Positions 1-11,859 of a DNA stretch of 64,000 nt are shown here, one piece after another. Under the pieces are notes generated by a model. The model made no database searches and was not told the DNA's origin. It saw nothing but the letters and a program-made list of their open reading frames with translations. Origin of the DNA: Paralithodes platypus. Taxonomy: Eukaryota > Arthropoda > Malacostraca > Decapoda > Lithodidae. The stretch covers positions 36,672,813-36,736,812 of the forward strand of contig CM064572.1 in the NCBI GenBank assembly GCA_032716605.1, given 5' to 3'. Position 1 is the stretch's first letter. The number at the start of each line of letters is the position of its first letter. Both the position numbers and the translations under genes were made by a program.

Positions 1-540
1 ACGTATATAATTGTATATATCACCAGAATCGAAAAATTGTGCTCTTTCCAATGGTGCAAACAAAAATAATATAGCGTAATTGGTTCACGAGCTATGCACA
101 ATTGTTTCCATGCAGTGACCGAAAAAAAAAAATAGATATGGTTTATAACATTTTCGATTTATTTCGTTGCTACGGAGTGTATGGTTTTAAATTTAAGCTG
201 TATGAATACGGCAAATAATGCTGATAAGTATAAAACAAACTAGAAGTTCCTAGGACAAATACTTTTTGCGCTATGAATATTTGAAATGAAGAGCCAAAAT
301 GCGAATATTTACGCTTCACCCGTCTCTTTTCCGCCAATGCTAGCCGGGTTCCGAGCTGTTCCCCATCTCGGCATTGGTTTATTTGCTCGGATACGTATAT
401 AACTGTTTATATCACCGTCATCGGAAAATTATGCTCTTTCTAATGGTGAAAACAAAAATAATATAACTTTATTGGTTCGCAAGCTATGCGCAATTGTTTC
501 CATGCATTGTTATTGTTATGTAAATATATGAGAATGTTTA
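1..540. repeat. Dispersed repeat A, copy 1, with partial 392-bp tandem structure
   Basis: The first ~115 bases recur at 393-515 with scattered differences (both begin ACGTATATAA and run to GTTTCCATGCA), so this is a partial tandem repeat of about 392 bp. Most of the unit is found again at 32290-32780, including the block around AGCCGGGTTCCGAGCTGTTC. No coding potential is visible. The family is not recognised; the left end lies outside the window. Confidence 0.8.
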
Positions 541-589
541 TACAGTTGTATATCTTTGCCACAATGTACAACATTTATATAAATATATA

Positions 590-693
<104 letters not shown>

Positions 694-780
694 ATAAAAT
701 AAATGAAATTAAAATATAAATAAAATGAAAAAAATCAAATCAAATAAATAAATATATAAATAAAATAAAAATGTAATAAT

Positions 781-862
781 AATATAAATACTCGATTATG
801 GGCCTTGGGCTTGCTCGGGACCTTGGGGCTGATCCGCTAGACACCCTGGGGAACAGGAATAA
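781..862. repeat. Satellite module unit 1 (82 bp)
   Basis: A GC-richer module (contains CTTGGGGCTGATCCGCTAG) set in AT-rich spacer. Nine more copies are at 4341-5420 and 33195-34040. This unit is cut off from the next by the RTE-like LINE at 897-4223, so it probably belongs to the array at 4341-5420. Confidence 0.85.
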
Positions 863-896
863 AAAAGAAAAAATATATATATATATACCGGGTATA

Positions 897-1286
897 TCTA
901 TCTATCTATCTATATGCTCAGGCCCAATCCCCATTTTGGGGGTAGCCGACTCAAGACAGAGCAAGAACAGGGAAAACACAAAAACAACATAAAACAACAA
1001 ATAAACACAGATAAAAAGCACAAACTCACACACATCCAGGTCACCCAGGAGAAGACCCAGAGACCAGGGTCACCAAGGTCGCTCCAGCACTCCCCCGGCC
1101 CCCGACCACCCGAAGAGGTTCCGATCTCGGCAGGCAGACATGCAGCGGAGCCAAAGCCACAAGCCCTCCCACCACACTTCCAGGCGCACCCTTCATATTA
1201 ATCGTCTCCCCGGGCCAGGCGCCTGATGGACTATTATCTAGTCCAACTTGCGCCCGACCCCTTACTCCAAATGACCACGTGTTCAC
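897..1286 (-). other. 3' UTR of RTE-like copy 1
   Basis: Non-coding 3' part of the LINE between the RT stop and the tetranucleotide tail. Contains the block CGACTCAAGACAG and a GC-rich stretch conserved in copy 2 (39604-39978); a shorter related fragment is at 36563-36780. An open frame of 81 codons here has no ATG and differs between copies mainly by amino-acid changes, so I do not call it a gene. Confidence 0.75.
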
Positions 1287-1907
1287 TCAACTATTCACAA
1301 GCATTCTCCATTCACTCCTGTCCACCACCACTTCCCCTGCCTGATCAATAGTCATGCCTCTATCATCCAAAGCCTTTCTTACACAGTCTCTCCATCTCAA
1401 TGGGGGTCTTCCTGCCCTTCTATCTCCCCTTGTACCTGACTCACATATTCTCTTTGTAAGCCTTTCATCTCCCATTCGTTCAACATGACCATACCAGCTC
1501 AGCACCCTTCTGTCCACTCTGGCTGACAAATGTTCCTGCTGCCCCACTCTCCTACGTATCTCTTCATTCCTCAATCTGTCTCTACGAGTAACTCCACACA
1601 TACTCCTCAAGCAACTCATCTCCATCACATCCAGCCCTCTTTTCTCCTTTTTCTTCAGAGCCCATGTCTCAGCCCCATACATCACTGTTGGCACAACAAT
1701 TCCTTGATACAGTGCACTTTTTACTTTCACTCCGAGATTTCTCGTCTTCCACATACTTCCCATTGCTCCGAAAACCTTCCTTCCTTCACACACTCTCTGT
1801 TTTACCTCCACTTCCATACCTCCACTCCTGCTTATCGTTCCTCCTAGATATTTAAAACACTCTACTTGTTCCAATATTTCCCCATCCAGCCTCACATCTA
1901 GATTCAC
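1287..1907 (-). pseudogene. RTE-like RT C-terminal region
   Basis: About 206 residues after the frameshift near 1917. It holds the thumb and C-terminal part typical of these elements: GGTISRSGG, ALYQGIVVPTVMYGAETWAL, the basic VTRRDRLRNEEIRRR segment, WYGHVERM and GRPPLRWRDCVRKAL, ending in SEWRMLVNS and a TAG. The first codon in the open frame is GTG, not a true start; it is the continuation of the upstream RT. Nearly identical in protein to the same part of copy 2 at 39979-40597. Confidence 0.85.
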
Positions 1908-1908
1908 C

Positions 1909-3528
1909 CTATGCTCTCACCCTATTACACACCATTACTTTACTTTTATTGATGTTCACCTTCAGTTTCCTCCTTCCACAAACCACACCAAACTCTTTGA
2001 CTACCCGCTGCAGTTTCTCATTAGAATCCGCCACCAACAGCAACTGATTCAACTCCCAATCTCTACCATTCTTCCCTACTAAACCCAATAATCTTCCCAT
2101 AGTTCTCCTTTTCACCTCCCTCACCACACCATCCATAAACATATTAAACAGCAATGGTGACATTATACAACCCTGTCGCAAACCTACCTTTACCTCAAAC
2201 CATTCACTCAACTCACCATTTCCTACTCTCACACATGCTCTGCTCCCTTCATAAAAACTCTTAACTGCTTTTATCAAATTTCCTCCTATTTCATAAATCC
2301 TTAACACCTTCCACATTGCTTCACGGTCCACACGATCGTATTCTTTTTCCAAGTCCATAAATGCCCAAAATATCTCCTTATGCTTCTCTAAATACTTCTC
2401 GCATAACTGTCTTACTGCAAACATCTGATCCACACACCCTCTTCCCCTCCTAAAACCGCACTGTTCTTCTCCTATTGCAACTTCCGTACACTTTATTATC
2501 CTTTATATCAACACCCTGCCATACAGCTTTCCAACCACTGACAATAAACTAATACCTCTATAACTTGAACACTCCTGCCGATCTCCCTTCCCCTTGTACA
2601 ACGGCACAATACATGCACTCTTCCAGTCTATTGGTACCATTGACACAGCAAAGCACATATTGAAAAGTCTCACCAACCAATCTATTATCACATCTCCACC
2701 CTTCTTTATACACTCCACAGCAATACCATCCAACCCTTCTGCTTTTCCCGCTCTCATTTGTTTCACTGCTTCTTTCACCTCATTTTCCTCAATCCTTTCA
2801 TTCATTCCCTGCCACCTGGGTGGCCTGGGTAACCTATCTCCATCCACCTCTGCTTCAATCACTGCTTCTCTTCCATCTCTTGTATTTAACAAAGATTCAA
2901 AATACTCGGCATATCTTTTCCTCACTTCAACTGGTTCCACTAGTAATTCTCCATTTTCATCTTTCACTGACTCTTCCCTTTTTTGTCCTCCTTTCCTTAC
3001 TTTATTTACCTCTTTCCAGAACATCTTCTTTCGTTCTTCAACATTCTCACTCAACCTTTGACCCCACCTTTCGTTTGCATCTTTTTTCGCTTCTCTAATT
3101 ATCCGTTTTGCCTCTCTCCTTTTCTCCTTGTACCTCTCCCATACCTCAACACTACCATCCTGTAAAACCCTCTCAAAACACTGTCTCTTCTCCTCAACTG
3201 CCTTTCTAACCGTATCATTCCACCACTCGCTTCCCTTCCTGATACCTCTGCCTCCTACTTTCCTTTTGCCGCATACTACCTCTGCACTTGCTTTCACTCC
3301 TTCTTTAAACTGTTGCCATTCAACCTCTACTTCTCTCTCTTCCATCTCTCTCACTTCCATCCACTTTTCATTTAGTCTTTCCTTGTACTCCCTCTCTTTT
3401 TCACTCTTCTCTAACTCACTAACTTTTATTACCTCTCTTACTTCACGCTTGTCTCTTATTCTCCTGTAACTCTTAACTCTTAGCTTTCCCCTCCACCAGG
3501 TAATGATCTGACATACCCTCCGCCTCAC
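1909..3528 (-). pseudogene. RTE-like linker and reverse transcriptase, missing the FADD box
   Basis: The first 200 or so residues are a charged, Glu/Lys/Arg-rich linker with coiled-coil character. The reverse transcriptase follows, with SYRGISLLSVVGKLYGRVLI, then after a TAA near 2501 the segment MDQMFAVRQL, the motif-A region (FMDLEKEYDRVD; copy 2 has EKAYDRVD) and GLRQGCIMSPLLFN (motif B). The catalytic FADD box is absent: copy 2 reads NQLLFADDTALVADS where this copy reads NQLLLVADS, an exact in-frame 18-nt loss at about 2035-2040. This copy therefore cannot encode an active polymerase. The frame shifts again near 1917. Confidence 0.85.
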
Positions 3529-3625
3529 CTCTCATCACATTCACATCCAGCAGTCTACACAATCTTTCCCTTGTCACCAGCACATAATCCATCAATGCCC
3601 TCTCTATAATTTCTCCCCTCACAAG

Positions 3626-4220
3626 TCAATGCCAGGTGTACTTGTGTATACGCCTTTTTTTGAAGAACGTATTACCTACACTCAATCTACACTCTTCACA
3701 TACATTTTTCAGTCTTTCTCCACTCTCGTTTACACCATCCACACCAAAACTACCGATGACTCCCTCAACAGGCTCATTTCCTACCCTAGCATTTAGGTCC
3801 CCTAAAACTATAACATTTTCATTTTCATCAAACCCTTGTAGACAATCTCTCAAATCCTCCGAGAAACCCTCTACCTCGTCTAAATCTCTTTCACTTCCTG
3901 GTCCATACGCACTTACAAAAACCCACCTTCGACCCTTAAACCGCATTCTCACCCACATTAGCCTTGATGACACCTCTTTCCACTCTTTAATAAACTCTCT
4001 CAACTCCTCCTTCACAATAATAGCCACTCCTTCTTTCCCCCTGACTCCCTCGTCTACTCCAGACTTTCTACCTATCACGTTTCCAAAATCCACTTCTCCC
4101 TCTCCTTTCATCTTTGTTTCATTCAGTGCAAAGACATCATACATCCTTCTTTCAAATAGCCTTCCAATATCCTCTCGCTTCTCATTCGTACTACATCCAC
4201 GCACATTCAAAGCTCCTATT

Positions 4221-4223
<3 letters not shown>
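3626..4223 (-). pseudogene. RTE-like endonuclease domain
   Basis: This segment encodes the apurinic/apyrimidinic-type endonuclease that nicks target DNA in target-primed reverse transcription. Visible family motifs in order are LNVRG (catalytic Asn region), ALNETK (Glu), VSAYGPG and GDLNARVG (Asp/Asn), then HKYTW. The frame opens at the truncated 5' end without a usable ATG (the codon at 4210 is TTG). It ends at a TGA just after HKYTWH; the same frame then continues through DYVLV and SDHYLVEG, the last catalytic Asp-His region, to about 3489, where copy 2 has one G fewer. The missing N-terminus should be only a few tens of residues. Family level is confident; clade (RTE) is from overall resemblance. 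Confidence 0.8.
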
Positions 4224-5420
<1,197 letters not shown>

Positions 5421-6117
5421 TTATATACTGTATATAGGCTCTATATAATATATATATATATATAATTATAATAATATACTGTAATATAACTAAAATTCCA
5501 TAGAGTACTTACCATACTTCCTGTAAGCATTCCTGTGACATCTTCGTGATTATAATGTATTTATTTCGTAGGCAGTATTTATTGATAAATATATTTGTCT
5601 TTCAAGCAAAAAATAGTGTAAAGTCATCAATGATACCTAGACAAAACTGCATCAATACTCAAGGGGTTAACCAAGATTCACTCCCCTCAGTCACCAAAAG
5701 TCACAAGTAACATCTTATATACATATATAGTTCGAATTATTCACTAAACACTTCCACTGGGTAGATGAAATAATCCATAATTTCCTGCCTATAGCTAGGC
5801 ATGGTGGGCCAGAGGGAGGGAGCCCATAATTTAAAGGGCCGGGACCCTGCCTCACAGTCTGGGGGCCGGGAAACTACTGACTTTACAGAGGCCCGCGCTC
5901 CTCAGAGATGGACGCTATGGGGTTGCTAGATATTTCCTTTTGTAACTTACTGATGCCTAACTTACCAGTCCAAATTGAGTCAAAATCGAGTCATAAACTT
6001 ATTTTTGGCGAATATTTCTAACTTTCAGGTGGCATTATGACGCGATTGCGTCATACGAGCACTCTTGGAGGGGTGGCGTTATGACGCGATCGCGTCCTAT
6101 AGATGCGGGAGGGTTAA
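5421..6117. repeat. Dispersed repeat R2, copy 1
   Basis: About 0.7 kb matching 34041-34712 over essentially its full length, starting in both copies directly after the truncated satellite module. The right end carries two near-copies of a 20-25 bp motif with the palindrome GACGCGATCGCGTC (TTATGACGCGAT...) and ends GAGGGTTAAG. The end sequence GGGTTAA recalls TTAA-target elements, but no matching left terminus was seen. No coding sequence. Confidence 0.8.
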
Positions 6118-6990
6118 GGCCCTGTCGACACTGCAAAGGACATCACTTTGATAAGTTGTTTCCTACAGCAGATAAAGTCAAAGACGTCAAACCAGAGGGT
6201 ACTACAACTGTGACACTAGGTAGCACGCAAGACACCACTATATTGCCCACAATACAGATTCCCATGGATGTAACGACAGTAACAAATTTGTCGGGTGCTT
6301 CTAGATCAAAGGTCTCAACGTTCCTTTATAAAGAGGTCCGTCTTAGTGGGACTGAAGCACCGAATCGTAGGGGCTGAGACTCTTCGATTGCAGGGCTTCA
6401 CAGGGGTTACTGACAAACAAGACTACGAGATAGCGGAGATTTCATATTTCTACCGTAAAAAACGGTACTTTATGACATGTATCATAGTAGACACCCTATC
6501 AGAATATGTATCTGTAGGAGTGAAGAAAGTGGAACACGCATTACGTAGCAAAGGGGTTAACTTGTCAGATCCCATGGGAGATCAGAGTGAGGTGCATGTT
6601 CTACTTGGTGTGGATCATTATTATGATGTAGTATACCCTGGATTTAAAAAGATGTGTAGTGTAATTTTAATCCTCACTAAATTTGGCTATTGCATGAGCG
6701 GAAAGGTGCATACTACACAGTCAAATGTCCTGGTCGACACGGTCTCGATATTAAAAGTCAATGTAACCGCGGAAGAGGAGTTGGGAAGGGAGGATTCCCA
6801 ACCTAGTGACCCTAAAATGACTGCCGAGTTCGACCTGGAGCGACTGTGGAGATTGGATCACATAGGCATTAATCCTATGGAGACTGATTATGACTCTGCA
6901 GTTGCGCTGAAAAGGTTTGACGAGTCTGTGAGCTACTGTGCCTCAGACAAGCAATATAAGGTTAGTTTACCTGGAAGAACAGTGAGATAA
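6118..6990 (+). pseudogene. Pao gag zinc-knuckle end and aspartic protease region
   Basis: The first part reads CRHCKGHHFDKLF, a Cys-Cys-His nucleocapsid-like knuckle found at the gag end of Pao elements, followed after a +1 shift (between about 6295 and 6375) by VLLDQRSQRSFI. Pao proteases normally have D-S/T-G at this place, so the active-site triad here is D-Q-R and probably inactive. Later Pao-specific landmarks are LLGVDHYYDVV, TKFGYCMSGK, FDLERLWRLDHIGINP and KRFDESVSYC, leading into the RT. A single-base change of frame at VSLPG (about 6970) moves the next segment to another frame. Confidence 0.75.
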
Positions 6991-8083
6991 GCCTGCCTAC
7001 CAACTATGGTTTGGCATTAGGTCGCTTGCGCGCATTACAACGTAAATTGTCTAATGAACCGAGCACGTGCCAGGCGTATGACGATGTATTTCGGAGTTAT
7101 GAGGATAGGGGCTTTATTGAGAGAGTCAATGTAAAGGAACCGAGTAAGAAGGGTAGGGTTCACTATCTGGCCCATCATGGGGTGAGAAAAGACAGCGTCA
7201 CCACACCAATGCGGGTGGTGTATGACTGCTCTGCCCACCAAGGTCAACAACCAAGTCTAAATGACTGCCTGCTGATAGGGCCGTCCATGGTGTTGGACCT
7301 GTCCCAACATCTATTGCAGTTTAGGCTGGGGAAGTACGCATATACTAGTGACATCAAGAAAGCATTCTTGATGATCAAACTAAAAGAGGAAGATAGAGAT
7401 GTTACCCGCTCTCTTTGGTTCAGCGACATTAGCGACTCTGAAAGTCCCGTCATAATCTACCGTTTTTGGGTTGTAGTCTTTGGGGCAACATGTTCACAGT
7501 TTTTGTTAAATGCCACAATAAAAAAAATCTAGCAGATACTCATGAGGACACAAGTAAACTGTCTCGCGGATTATATATAGACAATTTGTAGGGTTCTAGC
7601 GATAGTCAGGATGATTTGTTGCATACATACTGGCAAGCATGCAGATTGTTTACAGAAGCACATTTATTTCTCCGCAAGTGGGTTACTAATAGTGAAGATC
7701 TTCAGAGTTTGATACAGGTGGACGGTATGGCATCTCATAACCAGGAAAAGTCCAGAAATTTGGGGATGATCTGGCAACCTAAACATGACATACTAACTTT
7801 TCAAACAAGGTCTTTTGTTCAGCAAACAGGAGCGCACACAAAAAGAAATCTGTTGAGCAAGGTTGCGCAATTTTTTGATCCTTTGGGTCTAACATTACCC
7901 GTTACCATAAAAGCTAGGATTCTAATGCAGGAAGTTTGGAGATGTAAAATAGGATGGGATGACAGTTTGCCCGAGGACCTGAATGACCAAAGGACATTGT
8001 TGTTGAATGAGTATGACATCCTATGTACTAAACCTCTACCTCGTAAAGTGGCGGCGTTCGGTGACGTTACGTTTCACACGTAA
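6971..8083 (+). pseudogene. Pao reverse transcriptase
   Basis: Shows NYGLALGRLRALQRKL, MRVVYDCSA and SLNDCL, then the motif-A block KYAYTSDIKKAFLMI with the catalytic Asp, and YRFWVVVFGATCSQFLLNATI. A shift in an A-run near 7522 separates this from the motif-C box, which reads Y-I-D-N at 7574-7585 (Pao elements use YVDD or YVDN), with an in-frame TAG three codons later at 7589-7591. The connection domain follows (SKVAQFFDPLGLTLPVTIKA, LMQEVWRCKIGWDD) to a TAA at 8081-8083. The order and motifs are diagnostic of Pao; the gene is inactive. Confidence 0.85.
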
Positions 8084-8775
8084 TCGTTTTGCGATGCTAG
8101 CGCCACGGCATACGGGGTAGCCATATATGTCGTTACTTCATTTGGGGCTCAGTTAGTTACAGCCCAGGCCAAGGTAGCCCCGGTCAAAAAGGTAACTATC
8201 CCTAAAATGGAATTGACTGCCATGCTGCTATTAGCATGTCTGGTGCAACATGTACGCGCAGCATACGAGAGCGAGTTAACATCGAAATCGTTCACATATG
8301 GTGCGATAGTCAGGTCGCACTCAACTGGATACATAGCAAGAAGTCTCTGCCAGTTTATTTGAGGAATAGGGTAGATGAGATTAGGGCCCTATTGCCAGAC
8401 GTTGCTTATCATTATGTAAATACAAAAGACAACCCTAGTGATCTCATAACTAGGGGTATAACGGCTAGCCAGTTAGTGAAGTCCGAATTGTGGTGGCATG
8501 GTCCAAAGTGGCTGCTCCATGAAAGTGAATGGACGATTTGGCATGCTGTTGGTGAGAGACTTCTGCCAATGGAAACAGTAGCAGTTACAGCCCAACCAAA
8601 TGAGCCACCGGGTCCAATAATAGAGTGGGCAAGATTCGGTGACTATAATAAACTAGTCAGAGTTGTTGCTTGGGTGTTGCGATATGTATCCAATATCATG
8701 CTTTAAGTAACGGGCCAACTCTGCAACAGGGGTCACAACATTGATGCTCGTGAATATAAAGCAGCTGAAGTAACT
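8084..8775 (+). pseudogene. Pao RNase H and tether region
   Basis: Reads FCDASATAYG (first RNase H Asp), IPKMELTAMLLLA (Glu) and, after a shift near 8270, IWCDSQVALNWI (second Asp) and TKDNPSDLITRGI, then SELWWHGPKWL, a tryptophan-rich signature following RNase H in Pao elements. A TAA at 8704-8706 interrupts the frame, which continues unchanged into the integrase as NIDAREYKAAEVTLIKWVQ. Broken by one shift and one stop. Confidence 0.8.
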
Positions 8776-9835
8776 TTGATCAAGTGGGTTCAAGCAGGAA
8801 CCTTTTCCAATGAATTAGAATCTTTGGAAAGCTCGAATAAGACTATAATGCCTAATCTAGTGCGTCAACTAAGGTTGCACCTAGATAATGACCTCATCAG
8901 GTGTGAGGGTCGCCTGAAGTGGTTGGGTGTAACGGATGGCACAAACCGTCCTATACTTATGCCAACAAGACATCACGTTACTGATCTATTGATCATGCGT
9001 GCACATAGGGAAGTAAAACACTACGGGGTATGTCATAGTATATCAAATTTACGTCTCACATGGTGGATACCCAGAGTTCGACAAGTAGCTCGACGCGTAG
9101 TAAGAAAGTGTGTAATATGCCAGAGACTAAAGGGTAAACCATATGCAACTGGACCAGCTCCACCTCTACCTGAATGCCGTGTAAAGCACATAGAGCCTTT
9201 CCAATCTGTAGGGTTAGATTACACAGGTGCATTGAAGACGAGAGAGCATGAGAAAGTTTATATATTATTGTTTACCTGCGCAACGTCTCGAGCGGTACAC
9301 CTAGAACTATGTGATAATATGTCTAGCGAAGAATTTATGCTGGCGTTTAGACGGTTTTGTGCCCATCGTTCATTTCCCTCAACTCATTCTTAGCGACAAA
9401 GCTCCCACTTATGTCCAGGCATCAAAATATCTAAAGGATATGAGCAATGATCCTACAATCATCATATTTTTTGGAGAGAAGAAGTGCGAATGGAGGTTCA
9501 ACCCAGTTAAGGCACCTTGGTTTGGTGGAATGTGGGAACGGTGTGTCGGCATAGTAAAGTCAGGACTCAGAGCGGTAGTAGGACGTGCTCTATTAAAGAA
9601 GAGTGAGTTGATGACAGTCCTCACAGAGATAGAGGCAGTGGTGAATGATCGTCCGCTTACATATGTGTACACCGACCTGCAAGAACCACTACCATTACCG
9701 CCAGCTCACTTGCTATATGGTAAACCATTGACTGCGTTTCCATCTGATTTCCAATCCATAGTTGAGTTAGAGGATCCTTCGTTGTACTCTGAGGCAGCGG
9801 TGTCTAATAGATACCAGTACATATTGTATAAGTAA
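8776..9835 (+). pseudogene. Pao integrase, zinc-binding and catalytic core
   Basis: The sequence EGRLKWL and the H-H-C-C zinc-binding module (AHREVKHYG ... CVICQRLKG) are followed by the catalytic core: VGLDYTGAL (first Asp), SDKAPTYV (second Asp) and FNPVKAPWFGGMWER (Glu). A frameshift near 9360 separates the first Asp from the second, and another near 9830 separates the core from the C-terminal domain. The conserved VNDRPLTYVYTD and PPAHLLYGKPL blocks are clear. Joins viral-type cDNA to the host chromosome in active relatives. Confidence 0.85.
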
Positions 9836-10269
9836 TCGAAGATTTTAGGAAACGGTGGATTAATGAATATCTGCTAGCATTGAGGGAAAGGAGTGTTACT
9901 CCCTCTGGTAGACCAACGGCACCTACTGTTGGTGAAGTAGTTTTGATTAAATTAGATAGTCCTCGTTTATACTGGAAATTGGGCAGCGTGTTGGAGGTAT
10001 ACAAGGGGGAAGACTCTGTAGAGCGGGTGGCGCTATTGAAGACAGCCACTGGAAATACTGTTCGTTCTATCGCACGTTTGTACGCTTTGGAGCTCGATTC
10101 CACTTTACAATCGGAGACTCCACCTGTTATTGCTGGGTCCGAGGATTCTCAAGGTAAAGACTCATCTCTTACTGATGGTGATCAATCTCGGACCGGGACG
10201 CGGCCCAGACGCGCTGCTGCTGGCACCGTTGATATGTGGCGTCAGAGGATAGCCTCTGGGCAACTTTAA
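9836..10269 (+). pseudogene. Pao integrase C-terminal domain
   Basis: In frame from about 9840 (EDFRKRWINEYL) through LRERSVTPSG and the conserved GEVVLIKLDSPRLYWKLGSV, VERVALLKTATGNTVRSI and ARLYALE, ending with an Arg-rich RPRRAAAG tail and TAA at 10267-10269. This basic tail closes pol in most Pao elements, so the coding region ends here. Confidence 0.8.
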
Positions 10270-10765
10270 CACCTTACGAGCGGCCTATGCGGTTTATTTA
10301 TGTGTACCGCACAGCGGGGTGTTTTTAGCCAAAATAGGGCTGTTTACGTGATCATTTTCATGCCTAAATAAGACCCAGAACGTAAAACAAGTACCTATCC
10401 CTGAAAGGGCATAAACAGAGCTTTCGAATGACACCATAACGATCCTTGTATGATGGATAGTTTTCTTGCAATAACCGTGCAACGCGAGTGCAAAAAGCAG
10501 GTAATTCGGTACTTTCAGTACATAATTGAGTATGTAGCGAGTGAGAGAGGGAGGAGGGAGCTGAGATTTGTGTCAGTAGGTTCGCCGCGGTGGTCTGGAG
10601 CAGTCATACGCTCGCTAGTCTCCTGCCACCACTTGTCTCTCTCTCTCAGCCACATTACGTGCTGAAATTGCCACTCGAGTTATGTCGAGCGCCGCCAAAT
10701 AGTCCAGCTTTATTTAACTCGACTTATGTTGCTCGCCGCTAAATAAGGGTTAAGTTAAAGGTGGG
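10270..10765 (+). other. Pao 3' non-coding region, probable 3' LTR
   Basis: About 0.5 kb after the pol stop and before the Gypsy element. No matching 5' copy exists in the window, so LTR edges are unknown. It has a (GA) stretch near 10540 and imperfect direct repeats at about 10679-10743 (TTATGTCGAGCGCCGCCAAAT and TTATGTTGCTCGCCGCTAAAT). Confidence 0.4.
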
Positions 10766-11083
10766 TGTGACGCCTGCCAGCGTTGGCAGAATTGCCTCCC
10801 GGTAGCCACTAGCGCTCGCCAGGGCAGTGAAATGGGCTACAGTCTATCTACAATGTTGTACTTTAGTTCTTGTGAATCGTCATGTCACGGGCAGTATAGA
10901 AGTGGTCTTTATTTTCGCCTGTGACAATGCATTATATTTTATATCATCAGTTATAAGTTTAATGTATAAGACTGAATGATACAGATAGAGAGTGTGAGTG
11001 AGTAAGTACAGGAGGCAGAGGGTAGTCGCGTAGCGTTACACGTTGTCTCAGTGACGTCATGCCACGGCCGGGCCCTCTGAGTG
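10766..11083 (+). repeat. G1 5' LTR, 3'-truncated
   Basis: Begins TGTGACGCCTGCC and matches 11860-12180 of the G1 3' LTR closely until GAGTGG, where it switches to internal sequence. The missing part includes the rest of the LTR, the primer-binding site and all of gag. Confidence 0.85.
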
Positions 11084-11859
11084 GTCGTTGCCTGTAACTT
11101 TGCAACCTGTGTTAACTAGCAAGATCAGTGTGTGTGTTGATTGCAAGAGAGTGTGTGCATTATCCCTGACAGACGCCTATACCTTATCGAGAGTTGACGA
11201 CACCATAGACCGCTTCGGGGCTGCATCGCCTATCACGAAGGCAGAACTAGTGAAAAGCTTTCGGCAGGCCCCGTTGCCGGAAAGAGCGAAGAGAAGTGCC
11301 AGTCTTGTGATGAACTGGGCAGTTTATCAGTGTCAGGTGTTGTTGTGCTGCCGGAACACAAGTTGGATGTGTGGCATACTAAGGGCACTGATAATGTTTT
11401 GGCTGATTGTTTGTCACGGGAGGGTCTGTTTGCAGGAGAACCCTCGCCGTTCAGTTAGTGTGTGTTGTGAGTGGAGAAAAACTAGGCTTGCCCCTGTAGA
11501 GCAGCCACCCAAAACAACATTAAAATTAAATAAACAAAATCACATAAAAACTCTTTCTTTTGATAGTTAATTGTAAGTTGCCAATATTATAGCTAAAGTC
11601 CTAAGTTGAACCTGTCTTTCACTTAGGAGGCTGGGCTCTGTGAAGCTCGCTCAGGGAGCATAGTAGGCTAAATTATACTATTATGTTTGGGAGGGGTTAT
11701 AAGATTTTCTTTATGTTGATAATTATGTTGTTTTATGTAAGACTTGAGCTTTGCATTTCATTTCTGGTGGAGTGGCTATGTGTGATGGGTCTTGTCGGCA
11801 TTCTGCCTTGTCAGATATCGTGCTCGCCTAATGTTGAGCGCCCTATATCTTGGGCGGGG
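11084..11859 (+). pseudogene. G1 internal remnant: RT fragment fused to RNase H end
   Basis: Corresponds to 20004-20771 of G2. It encodes part of a Gypsy reverse transcriptase (LTDAYTLSRVDDTIDRFGAA, ITKAELVKSF, LPERAKRSAS) and then, without the rest of RT, RNase H or integrase, the RNase H end VWHTKGTDNVLADCLSREGL in another frame. The same junction occurs in G2. The RT motif-A Asp is Glu (AELV) in both copies. After the stop, 11571-11859 is 3' non-coding. Confidence 0.75.

Larger units (their letters stand above)
897..4223 (-). mobile_element. RTE-like non-LTR retrotransposon, copy 1 (broken)
   Basis: A minus-strand LINE with an apurinic-type endonuclease followed by a reverse transcriptase and a C-terminal region of the type found in RTE/BovB-like (CFDP2-like) elements. 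The 3' end carries a short TAGA-type tetranucleotide tail (plus-strand TCTATCTATC from 897), as is usual for RTE elements. The 5' end lies within the start of the endonuclease, so it is slightly 5'-truncated. Comparison with copy 2 (39604-42235) shows at least five lesions: a nonsense codon near 3626, a 1-nt insertion near 3489, a nonsense codon near 2501, an 18-nt deletion near 2037 and a 1-nt insertion near 1917. It lies inside the satellite array, in the CCGGGTATATA spacer. Confidence 0.85.
6118..10765 (+). mobile_element. Pao (BEL)-type LTR retrotransposon, 5'-truncated and decayed
   Basis: A plus-strand gag-end, protease, reverse transcriptase, RNase H and integrase order, all with Pao/BEL-type motifs. 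The left junction is abrupt, at GGTTAAG of repeat R2, and cuts off most of gag and any 5' LTR. The reading frame is interrupted by at least five frameshifts and three stop codons. The 3' non-coding part ends where the Gypsy element begins at 10766; with no 5' partner the 3' LTR cannot be delimited. Confidence 0.85.

Noticed and set aside
1041..1286. 81-codon open frame directly after the RTE-like RT stop, also present in copy 2 at 39733-39978
   Set aside because: It begins at GTG with no ATG and the differences between the copies are mainly amino-acid-changing; best read as 3' UTR of the LINE.
1530..1855. Plus-strand frames opposite the RTE-like RT (also 2594-3469, 3636-4301, 40222-40791, 41293-42177)
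   Set aside because: They are complements of a Glu/Lys/Arg-rich coding strand and are Ser/Pro/Leu-rich without any family motif.
5660..6117. R2 as a TTAA-target transposon
   Set aside because: The right end GAGGGTTAA fits but no inverted left end was found, so it is listed only as a repeat.
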